From NCBI RefSeq assembly GCF_000308055.1, contig NZ_CAGY01000001.1:707477-771476 (forward strand): DNA of 64,000 nt, given 5' to 3'. How positions within the stretch are numbered: the first letter of the stretch is position 1; every line of letters starts with the position of its first letter. The notes beneath the pieces are model-generated. The model was not told the DNA's origin. It saw only the letters and a list, made by a program, of their open reading frames with translations, and did not search any database. The position numbers and the translations under genes were made by a program. This document shows, in pieces, positions 31,640 through 42,000 of the stretch. The DNA is from Actinomyces sp. ph3 (GTDB taxonomy: Bacteria > Actinomycetota > Actinomycetes > Actinomycetales > Actinomycetaceae).

Positions 31640-32013
31640 TACTTCTTCTCCTTCTTTGCGCCGTAACGGGAACGGGCCTGCTGGCGACCACGGACACCCT
31701 GGGTGTCGAGAGCGCCACGGACGATGCGGTAACGCACGCCGGGGAGGTCCTTCACACGACCGCCACGAACGAGGACGATCGAGTGTTCCTGCAGGTTGTG
31801 GCCTTCACCGGGAATGTACGCGGTGACCTCGATGCCAGACGAAAGGCGCACACGAGCGACCTTACGCAGAGCCGAGTTCGGCTTCTTAGGGGTTGTGGTG
31901 TACACACGGGTGCACACGCCGCGACGCTGGGGCGAGCCCTTAAGCGCGGGGGTCTTCACCTTCGCACGCTTGGAGCTGCGGCCCTTGCGGACGAGCTGCT
32001 GAATGGTAGGCAC
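31639..32013 (-). CDS. rpsL: 30S ribosomal protein S12
   Basis: 124 aa from a GTG start at 32013 with GGAG upstream. [20 protein letters not shown] and the decoding loop [11 protein letters not shown]. Both lysines where streptomycin-resistance changes usually fall (TPKKPNS and GRVKDLPG) are wild type. First gene of the str operon. A small palindrome lies 28-47 bp upstream in its leader. Confidence 0.98.
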   Translation of the reverse strand: MPTIQQLVRKGRSSKRAKVKTPALKGSPQRRGVCTRVYTTTPKKPNSALRKVARVRLSSGIEVTAYIPGEGHNLQEHSIVLVRGGRVKDLPGVRYRIVRGALDTQGVRGRQQARSRYGAKKEKK

Positions 32014-32040
32014 TGGTTCTCCAGTTCAATTCCGTCTACG

Positions 32041-32060
32041 GTTTAAGGATTTCCTTAAAC
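32041..32060 (-). promoter_or_regulatory. Palindrome in rpsL leader
   Basis: GTTTAAGG and CCTTAAAC form an 8-bp stem around a 4-nt loop, 28 bp upstream of the rpsL GTG. It could be an RNA hairpin controlling str operon translation or a protein site. AT-rich against its surroundings. Function unknown. Confidence 0.35.
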
Positions 32061-32384
32061 CCATGTCTCAGTCTTCCGCGACTGTTTAGATCCCCCAGCG
32101 CGCACAGCGATCCGCCAGGGGCCGGTGTGCCATGATAACGAGGCCTTGCCGCGTCAGAGAATGACACCCGGAGCTCCGACGGAGGGAGCCCGCGCGTTCC
32201 ACATTTGGCTCACAATCACCGCGATGAGATCACGGAGAAGAACCGCTCGGGAACTGTCCACACGAAATGTGGACATAGGAAACCCGCACAGTCACGGGTA
32301 CCGCTTTCAAGAATAGTCAGCTATTCCCAGTCCCGTCAAAGCCAGATTGTTCACATTGTTTGTGGGACTGACCACTTCTGTCTT
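32061..32384. other. Upstream region of str operon, no gene seen
   Basis: Between the rpsL leader palindrome and the tandem repeats no ORF has a ribosome site or recognisable sequence. The str promoter should lie here; a TATCAT hexamer on the minus strand (about 32133-32138) is the best -10 candidate but lacks a good -35. Confidence 0.3.
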
Positions 32385-32444
32385 AGCTCCCCCATTCCCG
32401 GTTTCGCTCCCCCATTCCGGGTTTGGCTCACCCATTCCTGTTTT
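32385..32444. repeat. Three tandem 20-bp repeats
   Basis: Three consecutive 20-bp units at 32385-32404, 32405-32424 and 32425-32444 share the pattern nGCTCnCCCATTCC with a GTTT end. A partial fourth unit (AGCTCGCTCAC) follows. There are no spacers, so this is not a CRISPR array. An inverted relative lies at 32480-32501. Confidence 0.75.
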
Positions 32445-32479
32445 AGCTCGCTCACCTGCGGCATCAGAACAGCAATAGG

Positions 32480-32501
32480 CCCGGAATCAGTGAGCTAAAC
32501 C
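32480..32501 (-). repeat. Inverted copy of the 20-bp repeat
   Basis: On the minus strand it reads GGTTTAGCTCACTG then ATTCCGGG, matching the tandem units (GGTTTnGCTCnC, CATTCCGGG) apart from a few bases. Direct and inverted copies could pair into a stem. Such intergenic units may be a dispersed family in the genome (inference). Confidence 0.55.
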
Positions 32502-32618
32502 AGGAGATGGCGGAGTACGGAGTGAGAAGTGCGAAGGGCAGAGCGCGAAGGGCGGAGGACGACGCACCTCGGACGACAGAAGACAGACGAAGGTCTTAGC
32601 CGCCACGCAGAAACGGTA

Positions 32619-32650
32619 AAGGCCCGGTCTGCACAAGCAGACCGGGCCTT
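32619..32650 (-). terminator. Terminator-like hairpin beyond the duplicated rpoC end
   Basis: A perfect 14-bp stem (AAGGCCCGGTCTGC and its complement) with loop ACAA. It lies 54 bp beyond the stop codon of the rpoC fragment at 32704, in the position a terminator holds after an rpoC gene. The T-run is poor (TACCGTTT on the minus strand). Confidence 0.6.
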
Positions 32651-32703
32651 ACGACCGTCAATCACGAAGCCATTCGATTACAACCGAAACAGCTTCGACA
32701 GGA

Positions 32704-32764
32704 TTACTCCTTGAAGGTCATACCGAAATCGATTGCACCAAGGGCATCCAGGAAGTCCGCGATA
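32704..32764 (-). pseudogene. Second copy of the 3' end of rpoC
   Basis: Read on the minus strand, this encodes [18 protein letters not shown] and a TAA stop, identical to the C-terminus of the full RpoC at 35183. About 58 bp match with only three substitutions, all at third codon positions (GGA/GGT, GCG/GCA, GAC/GAT). Similarity stops at a GTATC shared by both sequences; beyond it lies a GH3-type gene remnant. It has no start and no rpoC body upstream. It is in the same orientation as the real rpoC, 2.4 kb away, so the two copies form direct repeats flanking the island. Confidence 0.9.
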
Positions 32765-33035
32765 CTTGTCCTGCGTGGGTTCAGGCAGCGACCAATCGGC
32801 CTTGAACATGCCGACCTCGGGGCGCTCAGCGCGGTAGGAGGTGTACAGGTTCGTCAGCTCATCGTTCGTGGTGAAGCCAACGTTGTGGAGGCCGTCCAGG
32901 AAGGAGCTCGTCGGATTGTTCTTCGACAGCGAGGGAGACGATGCTGGCGAGCGCCAGCACCACGCCGATGACGATCAAGGGGACCTTGATCGACTCAACC
33001 ATCTTCCACACATCAGACCAGTTGATGGAAAGCAT
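32764..33035 (-). pseudogene. Remnant of a GH3 beta-glucosidase-like membrane protein gene
   Basis: It starts at an ATG (33035) with AGAGGAC upstream and reads MLSINWSDVWKMVESIKVPL, then a single hydrophobic segment (LIVIGVVLALASIVSLAV), resembling the N-terminal anchor of actinobacterial/bifidobacterial GH3 beta-glucosidases. That frame ends at a TGA (32859-32861). From about 32920 another frame reads FLDGLHNVGFTTNDELTNLY, RAERPEVGM and DWSLPEPTQDKY, which I recognise as an internal GH3 segment. So a large internal deletion with a frame change has fused two parts, and the 3' side is fused to rpoC sequence. Non-functional. The GH3 identification is by pattern memory only. Confidence 0.55.
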
Positions 33036-33398
33036 TGTTGATGTCCTCTTTCAGTTCCGAAACCCTGCATCCCAGAGCCGGATCAGCTCCCTTTCCATCC
33101 CCGTTTGTGTCTCCATAGACGTGGGGCACCGCAGACCAGAGGGCAGACGGGAACCGCCACCACCTATTCAACCGCACGGTCGGCCCCTCGATGTGGGACC
33201 TCGTGCGTTCTGTCGGATTGCGTGCACAATCTGTCAGAGTGGGCAAGCTGGCGCCCGCATGCTTCGCCACCTACGTGGAAAGTCTCTCTCCCCGACAGCC
33301 TCGCTCCCTGACCGAGGTCGGGCCCGCGGAGCTTAATACCGGGGCGCCACGGCGGTATCAGCCCCGTCACCGACGACGGCAATCACAGGGGATGCACG
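33036..33398. other. Non-coding stretch between GH3 remnant and surface-protein gene
   Basis: Upstream flank of the decayed GH3 gene. The open frames here have no ribosome sites and no recognisable sequence, so I call none. It probably retains the old GH3 promoter region. No repeats or att-like sequences stood out. Confidence 0.4.
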
Positions 33399-33430
33399 AG
33401 GGCCCGGCCCCCTCGCGGGGACCGGGCCCT
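33399..33430 (-). terminator. Terminator-like hairpin after the LAXTG surface-protein gene
   Basis: AGGGCCCGG (33399-33407) pairs with CCGGGCCCT (33422-33430), extended by CCCC/GGGG inside with one bulged A. It lies 26 bp after the stop of the surface-protein gene. There is no clear T-run on the minus strand. Confidence 0.6.
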
Positions 33431-33455
33431 GTGACGTTGTCGACCGGATCTCCGA

Positions 33456-34949
33456 TCAGTGTGCGCGGCGCCTCGCCGCTACGAGGCCGACGCCGGCGAC
33501 GCCTAGCAGGCCGACGAGCGCGATGGCAACTCCGGTGTTTGCGCCAGTGCTGGCAAGCTTGTTGCCTTCAGTGCTCTTGCCACCCGTGGGCTGCACCTGC
33601 TCAGGAGTCGGCTGCACCTGCTCAGGAGTCGGCTGGGACTGCTCGGCAGTAGGCTGCGAATGCTCAGGAGTCGGCTGGGACTGCTCGGCAGTGGGCTGCG
33701 GCTGCTCAGGAGTCGGCTGGGACTGCTCGGGAGTCGGAAGCTCGGGGAAATCGCACGTCGAAGACTGCGAGGTATCGGACTCGACGATGGCTGCACCACT
33801 CGTCGTCGTCCCCGAGATCTTCACGAGCGGAGTAACCTCAGCGCTGCCTGCAATAAGGAACGAGAACTTCACCGACCCGTTGGCGGGAAGCTCCAGATTC
33901 TTGAAGGTCAGAACCTTACCCGCGACCGTCGGCTCGGGGGCGCCGCTGACCGACTGGGGAACGTAGGTGGCGTCGTCCGACAGGGTCGCAATGACCGTCT
34001 GAACCGACTTGACATCACGGTTCGGGTTCGTGATCGTCACGCCGATGGTGCGCGTCGCGGTGGAGTCGGCGCCCGGCTGGGCGACGGCGCACGTCGCGGA
34101 GGACAGCGCGACCTGGCCCTTCGGCGAGAAGGAGGTGACGAGAGAGTAGTCGGCCGTCGCATTCGGCTCGAGGGTACGAGTCCAGCTCAGAGCCATGCCG
34201 TTGTCCCGGTTGGAATCTGCTCGCTCGAGCTTGTTGGGCAGCGGCGCGCGATCCTTGAGCTTATCCCAGACCTCGTTATAGGAACTGTAGTAGTAGTTCG
34301 AACCGGCGGTCGTCGGGATGAACTGCTCAACTCGACCACGATCCGTATGCTGGCCGGTTTCCGGATCCTTCGCTCGGCAGATGACCGTCCCTGTGCTCTC
34401 GTCGTACTCACCGAAGCCGTAATCGTTGTCCTGGAGGAAGCAATCCGCCGCGTGGTAGAGAGTAAAATCCTGAGCTGCATCCGAGATGTTCTTCACCGAC
34501 GAGGTCGTCGCGTAGAAGTCATTGCCCGTTGAGTAGGTGTCCGTCTGCGTGATCTCGAATCCACCGCCGCGAACGACAGTCGTGAGGACCCACGGATCGG
34601 CTTGAGTACCCGTTCCTGACTTCGTTTGCGAGACCGGCGTCCAGGCGATCGTCCCCATCTTCCTCGCAGCTGGCGAATGCAGCTCCTTCGGACCGAAGAG
34701 CTCGGATCCCACAGCGAGGAAGGTTCCACAGTCGGCTGGAGACTGATGAGGGGATCGACCGTTGTAGAACTCGTTGTACCTATCGCCCTGATAGTTGATC
34801 GAGCAGTTGAGCTTGTCGGAGATGGCGATCCGGACAAGCGGCCCTTCCGTATCCTCAATCGTGGGACCGGCGGCGAAAGCTGCCACCGAGTTGAGAACGA
34901 GGGTCGCAGAGCCGAGCGCTGCAATGACCAGTTTCTTGGACAGGCGCAT
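33456..34949 (-). CDS. Cell-wall-anchored LAXTG surface protein
   Basis: 497 aa. A signal peptide (MRLSKKLVIAALGSATLVLN and onward, cleavage after AFA) leads to an exported domain of unknown family (about 30-300), then a DUF11-like Ig segment (about 300-400, VTITNPNRDVKSVQTVIATL), seven imperfect 7-residue Pro/Gln/Glu/Thr repeats (about 408-456) as a wall-spanning stalk, and the sorting signal LASTG (465-469) with a hydrophobic stretch and RRRAH tail. LASTG fits class E sortases, common in high-GC actinobacteria. Likely an adhesin or surface structural protein; no fimbrial motif is clear. It lies alone between two copies of the rpoC 3' end, so it may be an acquired gene. Confidence 0.85.
   Translation of the reverse strand: MRLSKKLVIAALGSATLVLNSVAAFAAGPTIEDTEGPLVRIAISDKLNCSINYQGDRYNEFYNGRSPHQSPADCGTFLAVGSELFGPKELHSPAARKMGTIAWTPVSQTKSGTGTQADPWVLTTVVRGGGFEITQTDTYSTGNDFYATTSSVKNISDAAQDFTLYHAADCFLQDNDYGFGEYDESTGTVICRAKDPETGQHTDRGRVEQFIPTTAGSNYYYSSYNEVWDKLKDRAPLPNKLERADSNRDNGMALSWTRTLEPNATADYSLVTSFSPKGQVALSSATCAVAQPGADSTATRTIGVTITNPNRDVKSVQTVIATLSDDATYVPQSVSGAPEPTVAGKVLTFKNLELPANGSVKFSFLIAGSAEVTPLVKISGTTTSGAAIVESDTSQSSTCDFPELPTPEQSQPTPEQPQPTAEQSQPTPEHSQPTAEQSQPTPEQVQPTPEQVQPTGGKSTEGNKLASTGANTGVAIALVGLLGVAGVGLVAARRRAH
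33582..33728 (-). repeat. Seven 21-bp coding repeats in surface-protein stalk
   Basis: In-frame 21-bp units encode 7-residue repeats of the form EQxQPTP/A. Such tracts are prone to slippage, so the stalk length probably varies among strains. Confidence 0.85.
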
Positions 34950-35121
34950 GAGGAGACATCCTTAAGCGTTGACGGATAGTATGCGGCCAATCTAGCATCC
35001 GCGCGTGAGCTTTCCAAATAGTTGAACTTGTCATTTTCGATCGTCGCCGCCAGTGCTTGATCTGCGCCGCCGTGAGACATCCCCGGCGCGCTCAGGGCAA
35101 GCAAGCAGACACGACAAGGAA

Positions 35122-35158
35122 CCCCGGCCTCGTCACGCTTATGCGGAAGAGGCCGGGG
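35122..35158 (-). terminator. Terminator after rpoC
   Basis: CCCCGGCCTC (35122-35131) pairs with GAGGCCGGGG (35149-35158) around a 17-nt loop that can fold further (CGC/GCG). It lies 24 bp after the rpoC stop and is followed on the minus strand by TTCCTTGTC. Confidence 0.7.
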
Positions 35159-35182
35159 AACTTCAGGAAACCGCTGAGGCGG

Positions 35183-38100
35183 TTACTCCTTGAAGGTCAT
35201 ACCGAAGTCGATCGCTCCAAGGGCATCCAGGAAGTCCGCGGATACCTGGCCATCTTGGAAATCGAGCTCGGAGTAGTTCGAGTTCGCCATTGCCTCGGGG
35301 GTGGGCTCAACCGTGACGTTGTTGTAACGCGCCAGGCCGGTACCTGCCGGGATGAGCTTACCGAGAATGACGTTCTCCTTGAGGCCAAGAAGCTGATCCG
35401 ACTTGCCGTTCATAGCGGCCTCGGTCAGAACCTTCGTGGTCTCCTGGAAGGACGCTGCGGACAACCAGGAGTCGGTTGCCAGCGAGGCCTTCGTGATACC
35501 CATGAGCATCTGACGACCGGATGCAGGCTGGCCACCTTCAGCAGCAACCTTGCGGTTCTGCGCCAAGTAGGCCATACGGTCGACGAGTTCGCCGGGCATG
35601 AAGGAGGTATCGCCGGGCTCCAGGATGGTGACCTTGCGGAGCATCTGGCGGACAATAACCTCGATGTGCTTGGAGTGGATACCAACGCCCTGATCGCGGT
35701 ACACCTTCTGGACCTCGTCCACAAGCTGCTTCTGAGCCACGTTGCGGCCCATGATGCGCAGAACTTCCTTGGGATCCAGCTGGCCTTCGGTCAGTGCGGT
35801 ACCGGCATCGATGTGCTGGCCCTCTTCAACCAGAAGCTTCTGGCGACGAGAAACCTCGACGACCGAATCTTCCTTACCGTCATCACGGATGATGACGATG
35901 CGACGTACCGAGGGATCTTCATCGTCAATGTGAACGCGGCCAGCGGCCTCGTTCATCTTGGCTTCGACCTTCGGGCTACGCGCTTCGAAGAGTTCCTGAA
36001 CACGAGGCAGACCCTGGGTAATGTCGGCTGCCGAGGCCGCACCACCGGTGTGGAAGGTACGCATCGTTAGCTGGGTACCGGGCTCGCCAATCGACTGGGC
36101 GGCGATAATACCAACGGCCTCGCCGATATCCACCTGCTTGCCGGTGGCCAGTGAACGACCGTAGCAGGTCGCACAGGTGCCAACCTGAGACTCACAGGTC
36201 AGGACGGAGCGGCAGACAACTTCCTCGACTCCAGCTGCAACCAGCTCAGCAAGCTGTGCATCACCGAGGTCATCGCCAGCGTGGGCGACGACGGTGCCGT
36301 CTTCCGCAACCGCATCGCGGGCCAGAGTACGTGCGTAGGCAGTGGTTTCAATGGTGTCCACTGCTTCCCACTCACCCGCAGAGTTCTTCCGCGCGATCTT
36401 GATGCGCACGCCCTGACGGGTGCCACAGTCGGCCTCGCGAACGATCACGTCCTGCGAGACGTCGACGAGACGACGGGTCAGGTAACCAGACTCAGCGGTA
36501 CGAAGTGCGGTATCAGCCAGACCCTTACGGGCGCCGTGGGTAGCGATGAAGTACTCGAGAACCGTCAGGCCCTCGCGGTAGTTCGCCTTAATGGGCTGCT
36601 CGATCAGCTTCTGCTTCGGGTCAGACACCAGACCACGCATACCAGCCAGCTGCTGAACCTGCGACCAGTTACCACGAGCACCGGATGAAACCATTCGGTA
36701 CACGGTGTTACGTGCGGAGAAGTGATCGCGCATATCTTCTGCGACCTCTTCGGTGCACTTCAGCCACAAATCAACCAGCTCTTCGTAGCGGGTTTCCTCG
36801 AGGATGATACCGGTCTCGAACTGATCCTGGATCTCAGCGGCCTTGGCCTCGTAACGGGCAAGGATTGCACGCTTGTTCGGCGATGCCTGAATATCCGAGA
36901 AGGCAATGGTGATGCCCGACCAAGTCGACCAGTGGAACCCAGCGGACTTGAGTGCATCCAAGCAGTCGGCAACCAAAACGTTCGGGTAACGCTCGGTCAG
37001 GGTGTTGACGATCTGGCCCAGCTGCTTCTTGCCGACGACTTCGTTAACGAAGGGGTAGTCGACAGGGAGCTGCTCGTTGAAGATCGCGCGGCCCAGAGAG
37101 GTTTCCAGAATGATGTCGTCGCCTTCGCTCCAGCCCTCGGGTGCTTCCCAATCCAGCGGCGGAACAATACCCGCAAAGCGGATACGTGCGCGCTGGTTCA
37201 GGTGAAGATCACCGTTGTCGAAGGCCATGCGTGCTTCAGCAACCGTTGAGTAGACGGGGATGATTTCCTCGCCGTTCTCATCACGAGTAACCGGAAGCGA
37301 CGGATCGGGATCCGAAGTCAGGTGGAACAGACCGATGATCATGTCCTGCGAAGGCATGGCAACGGGGCGTCCATCAGAAGGCTTCAGAATGTTGTTGGTC
37401 GACAGCATGAGGATACGGGCCTCGGCCTGTGCCTCTGCGCCAAGGGGCAGGTGAACTGCCATCTGGTCACCGTCGAAGTCTGCGTTGAAGGCGCCACAAG
37501 CCAGCGGGTGCAGCTGGATAGCCTTACCTTCAATGAGCTGGGGCTCGAAGGCCTGAATACCCAGGCGGTGCAGCGTAGGTGCACGGTTCAGCAGCACGGG
37601 GTGCTCGCGGATGACGTCGTCAAGGACGTCCCACACCTCGGGGCGCTGGCGTTCAACCTTGCGCTTTGCAGCCTTCACATTCTGGGCGAAGTTCTTCTCA
37701 ACCAGGCGCTTCATGACGAAGGGCTTGAAGAGTTCCAGAGCCATCTGCTTGGGCAGACCACACTGGTGAAGCTTCAGCTGCGGGCCGACGACGATAACGG
37801 AACGACCCGAGTAGTCGACGCGCTTACCCAGAAGGTTCTGACGGAAACGACCCTGCTTACCCTTGAGCATGTCAGAGATCGACTTCAACGGACGGTTACC
37901 GGGGCCTGCAACGGGGCGGCCACGGCGTCCATTATCGAAGAGCGCGTCAACAGATTCCTGAAGCATGCGCTTCTCGTTGTTGACGATGATCTCAGGCGCG
38001 CCCAGCTCGAGCAGGCGCTTGAGTCGGGTGTTGCGGTTGATCACGCGACGGTACAGATCATTCAGGTCAGAGGTCGCGAAACGGCCACCATCAAGCTGAA

Positions 38101-39088
38101 CCATGGGGCGCAGATCCGGCGGAATAACCGGAATCTTCGTCAGAACCATGGACTCGGGCTTGTTGCCGGTAGCTACGAACGCGTTGATAACCTTCAGACG
38201 CTTGATGGCGCGTGTCTTACGCGGGCCATTTTCGTTCTGGATGATTGCACGAAGCTGTTCAACTTCGCTTTCCAGATCGAAGGTCTGCAGGCGCTTCTGG
38301 ATGGCGGATGCGCCCATGTCACCCTTGAAGTAGGTGCCATAGCGGGCAACCATCGCACGGTAGAGGCGCTCGTCACCTTCGAGGTCACCGACCTTGAGGG
38401 ACTTAAAGCGCTCCCACACCGTCTCCAGGCCTTCGATATCGCCCTCGTAACGACGACGGATCTTGGCCATATCGCGTTCGCCGGCCTTGCGGCGGCGCTC
38501 GATCTCGGTTGCGGATGCATCGTTTGCTTCAAGTTCAGCAATCTCTGCTTCCAGGCGCTCTGCGAATTCGTTGATCGCAGCATCGCGCTGGTTTTCGAGG
38601 TGGGTCTTCTCGACCTCGAGCTCAGAACGCAGATCCATCAGATCCTCGTCACGGCCCTTTTCGTCAACCTCGGTGATCATGTAGGCAGCGAAGTAGATGA
38701 CCTTTTCCAGGTCCTTCGGAGCCAGATCCAGCACGTAGCCCAGTCGCGAGGGAACACCCTTGAAGTACCAGATGTGGGTGACGGGGGCGGCAAGGTCAAT
38801 GTGACCCATACGCTCACGACGCACCTTGGAGCGCGTGACCTCAACACCACACTTTTCGCAGATGATGCCCTTGTAGCGCACGCGCTTGTACTTACCACAC
38901 GCGCATTCCCAGTCGCGGGTGGGGCCGAAGATCTGCTCACCGAACAGACCGTCACGCTCGGGCTTGAGCGTACGGTAGTTGATGGTCTCCGGCTTCTTCA
39001 CTTCACCGTGGCTCCACGAGGCGATATCGTCGCCCGTGGCCAGGGTGATCTTCAAACTGTCGAACGTCTTGGCGTCCAGCAAAGTCAT
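35183..39088 (-). CDS. rpoC: RNA polymerase beta' subunit
   Basis: 1301 aa, normal for actinobacteria. The N-terminal zinc ribbon ([20 protein letters not shown]), the Mg-binding NADFDGDQM at about residues 535-543, the bridge/trigger region and the second zinc site ([19 protein letters not shown]) are present. 9 bp after rpoB. The last ~60 bp are duplicated at 32704-32764, with three synonymous differences. Confidence 0.98.
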   Translation of the reverse strand: MTLLDAKTFDSLKITLATGDDIASWSHGEVKKPETINYRTLKPERDGLFGEQIFGPTRDWECACGKYKRVRYKGIICEKCGVEVTRSKVRRERMGHIDLAAPVTHIWYFKGVPSRLGYVLDLAPKDLEKVIYFAAYMITEVDEKGRDEDLMDLRSELEVEKTHLENQRDAAINEFAERLEAEIAELEANDASATEIERRRKAGERDMAKIRRRYEGDIEGLETVWERFKSLKVGDLEGDERLYRAMVARYGTYFKGDMGASAIQKRLQTFDLESEVEQLRAIIQNENGPRKTRAIKRLKVINAFVATGNKPESMVLTKIPVIPPDLRPMVQLDGGRFATSDLNDLYRRVINRNTRLKRLLELGAPEIIVNNEKRMLQESVDALFDNGRRGRPVAGPGNRPLKSISDMLKGKQGRFRQNLLGKRVDYSGRSVIVVGPQLKLHQCGLPKQMALELFKPFVMKRLVEKNFAQNVKAAKRKVERQRPEVWDVLDDVIREHPVLLNRAPTLHRLGIQAFEPQLIEGKAIQLHPLACGAFNADFDGDQMAVHLPLGAEAQAEARILMLSTNNILKPSDGRPVAMPSQDMIIGLFHLTSDPDPSLPVTRDENGEEIIPVYSTVAEARMAFDNGDLHLNQRARIRFAGIVPPLDWEAPEGWSEGDDIILETSLGRAIFNEQLPVDYPFVNEVVGKKQLGQIVNTLTERYPNVLVADCLDALKSAGFHWSTWSGITIAFSDIQASPNKRAILARYEAKAAEIQDQFETGIILEETRYEELVDLWLKCTEEVAEDMRDHFSARNTVYRMVSSGARGNWSQVQQLAGMRGLVSDPKQKLIEQPIKANYREGLTVLEYFIATHGARKGLADTALRTAESGYLTRRLVDVSQDVIVREADCGTRQGVRIKIARKNSAGEWEAVDTIETTAYARTLARDAVAEDGTVVAHAGDDLGDAQLAELVAAGVEEVVCRSVLTCESQVGTCATCYGRSLATGKQVDIGEAVGIIAAQSIGEPGTQLTMRTFHTGGAASAADITQGLPRVQELFEARSPKVEAKMNEAAGRVHIDDEDPSVRRIVIIRDDGKEDSVVEVSRRQKLLVEEGQHIDAGTALTEGQLDPKEVLRIMGRNVAQKQLVDEVQKVYRDQGVGIHSKHIEVIVRQMLRKVTILEPGDTSFMPGELVDRMAYLAQNRKVAAEGGQPASGRQMLMGITKASLATDSWLSAASFQETTKVLTEAAMNGKSDQLLGLKENVILGKLIPAGTGLARYNNVTVEPTPEAMANSNYSELDFQDGQVSADFLDALGAIDFGMTFKE

Positions 39089-39097
39089 TGCTCCTTA

Positions 39098-42000
39098 TCA
39101 GATCGCATCGATGGTCGCCGCGGCGTTCGGACGCGCATCAAGAGTGATGCCCAGTTCCTCACGCGCATTGAAGTCGTCATCTTCTTCACGCAGGTCAATC
39201 ACGTTGCCGGCTGCGTCGAGAGCTTCGACGTTCAGGCACAGCGAACGCATTTCCTGGATCAGAACACGGAAGGATTCGGGGATGCCGGGTTCGGGGATGT
39301 CCTCGCCCTTAACAATTGCCTCGTAAACCTTGACACGTCCGGTGGTGTCATCGGACTTGATGGTGAGCAGTTCCTGCAGTGCGTAGGCAGCGCCGTACGC
39401 CTCCAGGGCCCACACTTCCATTTCACCGAAGCGCTGGCCACCGAATTGGGCCTTACCACCCAGGGGCTGCTGCGTAATCATCGAGTACGGACCGGTCGAG
39501 CGAGCGTGAATCTTGTCGTCAACCAGGTGGTGCAGCTTGAGCATGTAGGCGTAGCCCACTGCGATCGGGTACGGGAAGGGTTCACCGGAACGACCGTCGA
39601 AGAGACGTGCCTTGCCCTCGGCGTTGGTGAGAACGTCACCATCGCGGTTGGGGTTGACGTTGCGCAGCAGACCTGCGAGCTCTTCGGCCTCGAGGCCATC
39701 GAAGACCGGGGTCGCGACGGGGGTCTCGGGGGCAACGGTAATGCCGTCCTTGGGCAGGTGCTTGGTCCACTCTTCGCCAGCCTTGACAGCTGCCGAGACG
39801 TCCCAACCCTGGTGGGCAAGCCAACCGAGGTGGAACTCAAGGACCTGACCGACGTTCATACGGCCGGGGACACCCAGCGGGTTGAGGATGATATCAACCG
39901 GGGTTCCGTCCTCGAGGAAGGGCATGTCTTCGACCGGGAGGATCTTGGAAACGACACCCTTGTTACCGTGACGGCCTGCCATCTTGTCACCAATGGTGAT
40001 CTTGCGGCGCTGTGCGACATAGACGCGAACGGTCTGGCGCACGCCGGGGTTGAGATCATCTTCGTCGTCGTTGAATTCACGAACGCCAATGACGATGCCT
40101 TCTTCACCGTGGGGAACACGCAGCGAGGTATCGCGAACCTCGCGGGCCTTCTCACCGAAGATTGCACGCAGCAGGCGCTCTTCGGAGGTCAGCTCGGTTT
40201 CACCCTTCGGGGTGACCTTACCGACGAGGATGTCGCCAGCGGTGACCTCGGCGCCAATACGAATGATGCCGCGTTCGTCAAGATCAGCCAGCGACTCTTC
40301 CGAAACGTTCGGAATATCGCGGGTGATCTCTTCTTCACCGAGCTTGGTTTCGCGGGCGTCGACTTCATATTCTTCGATGTGAATCGAGGTCAGAACATCG
40401 TCTTCAACAACGCGACGGCTCAGGATGATGGCATCCTCGTAGTTGAGGCCTTCCCACGACATGTAAGCAACCAGCAGGTTCTTACCCAGTGCAACTTCAC
40501 CGTTGTCGGTAGCGGGGCCGTCAGCGAGGACATCGCCGACCTCCACGCGCTGGCCTTCATCAACGATGACGCGCTGGTTAGTGCAGTTGCCGGGGTTCGA
40601 GCGCTCGAACTTTTCGAGGCGGTAGGTATCGCGTCCACCTTCGTCCGTGGTCACGACGACCAGGTCGGCGGAAACTTCGGTGACAACACCGGAGTGCTGA
40701 GCGATAACCATTTCACCGGAGTCATGTGCGGCACGCTGTTCCATACCGGTACCCACCAGCGGCGCTTCCGTGGTGAGCAAGGGAACAGCCTGACGCTGCA
40801 TGTTCGCACCCATGAGGGCTCGGTTTGCATCGTCGTGCTCGAGGAAGGGAATGAACGCGGTTGCCACAGACACCATCTGGCGTGCGGAAACGTCCATGTA
40901 ATCCACGCGATCACGGGCGATCAGCGTCGGATCCTCGCCTGCAACACGGCACAGAACCTGCTCATCAATGAAGTGGCCTTCGTCGTCGACAGGCGAAGAA
41001 GCCTGAGCGATGAAGTGTCCCTTTTCATCATCAGCGGTTAGATAGTTGACCTCATCGGTCACCTGTCCGTTGCGAACAATACGGTAGGGGGTCTCGATGA
41101 AACCGAAGGGGTTGATACGAGCAAAGGTTGCCAGCGAACCGATCAGACCAATGTTCGGGCCTTCAGGGGTTTCAATCGGGCACATACGTCCGTAGTGCGA
41201 GGGGTGAACGTCACGAACCTCCATGGAGGCGCGATCGCGAGACAGACCACCGGGGCCCAGTGCCGACAGACGGCGCTTGTGCGTCAGACCGGCCAGCGGG
41301 TTGTTCTGGTCCATGAACTGCGACAGCTGAGAGGTTCCGAAGAACTCCTTGATTGCCGCAACGACGGGACGAATATTGATCAGGGATTGCGGAGTAATAG
41401 AGTCCGTTTCCTGAGTGGTCATACGTTCGCGGACGGTGCGCTCCATACGTGCAAGACCGGTGCGAACCTGAGCCTGGATCAGCTCACCCACGGCGCGAAT
41501 ACGACGGTTACCAAAGTGGTCGATGTCGTCGGACTCAACGCGGACCTCAACGGGCTCGCCGTGGCGGACGCCTGCGAAGGTCTTCTCACCTGCGTGCAGA
41601 GCAAGCAGGTACTTCACCGTTGCAACGATGTCGTTGATCGAGAGCACCAGTTCAGAGGTGCCTTCGGGGGAATCAACCGCAAGCTTCTTGTTGATCTTGT
41701 AGCGGCCAACCTTTGCCAGGTCGTAGCGCTTGGGATCGAAGTAGAAGTTGTGCAGGAGCGCTTCAGCGGCCTCGACGTTTGCGGGCTCACCCGGGCGCAA
41801 CTTGCGGTAGATATCGGTCAGTGCCTCTTCGCGGGTACGCGCGGTGTCCTTCTCAAGAGTCTCAAGAAGAATCGGGTACGCGGCGAACTGCTCGCGAATC
41901 TCACCTTCCGTCAGGCCAATTGCCTTCAGGAAGTGGGTTACCGACTGCTTACGCTTACGGTCGATACGCACGCCGACAGCGTCGCGCTTATCGATCTCGA

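Noticed and set aside
32385..32444. Possible CRISPR array
   Set aside because: The 20-bp units are contiguous with no spacers and no cas genes are near.
33013..33270. 85-codon minus-strand ORF upstream of the GH3 remnant
   Set aside because: No ribosome site or recognisable sequence; it overlaps the remnant's own start region in another frame.
33582..33728. Repeat tract as a mobile element or origin iterons
   Set aside because: The units are in frame, encode a Pro-rich stalk and sit directly before a sorting signal.
35183..35240. Assembly artefact as the cause of the rpoC 3' duplication
   Set aside because: The two copies differ at three synonymous sites and have different flanks, which a collapsed or duplicated read would not produce.
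37322..41041. 1239-codon open frame on the plus strand across rpoC/rpoB
   Set aside because: It is antisense to two unmistakable genes, with no ribosome site and the composition expected of a shadow frame in GC-rich DNA.
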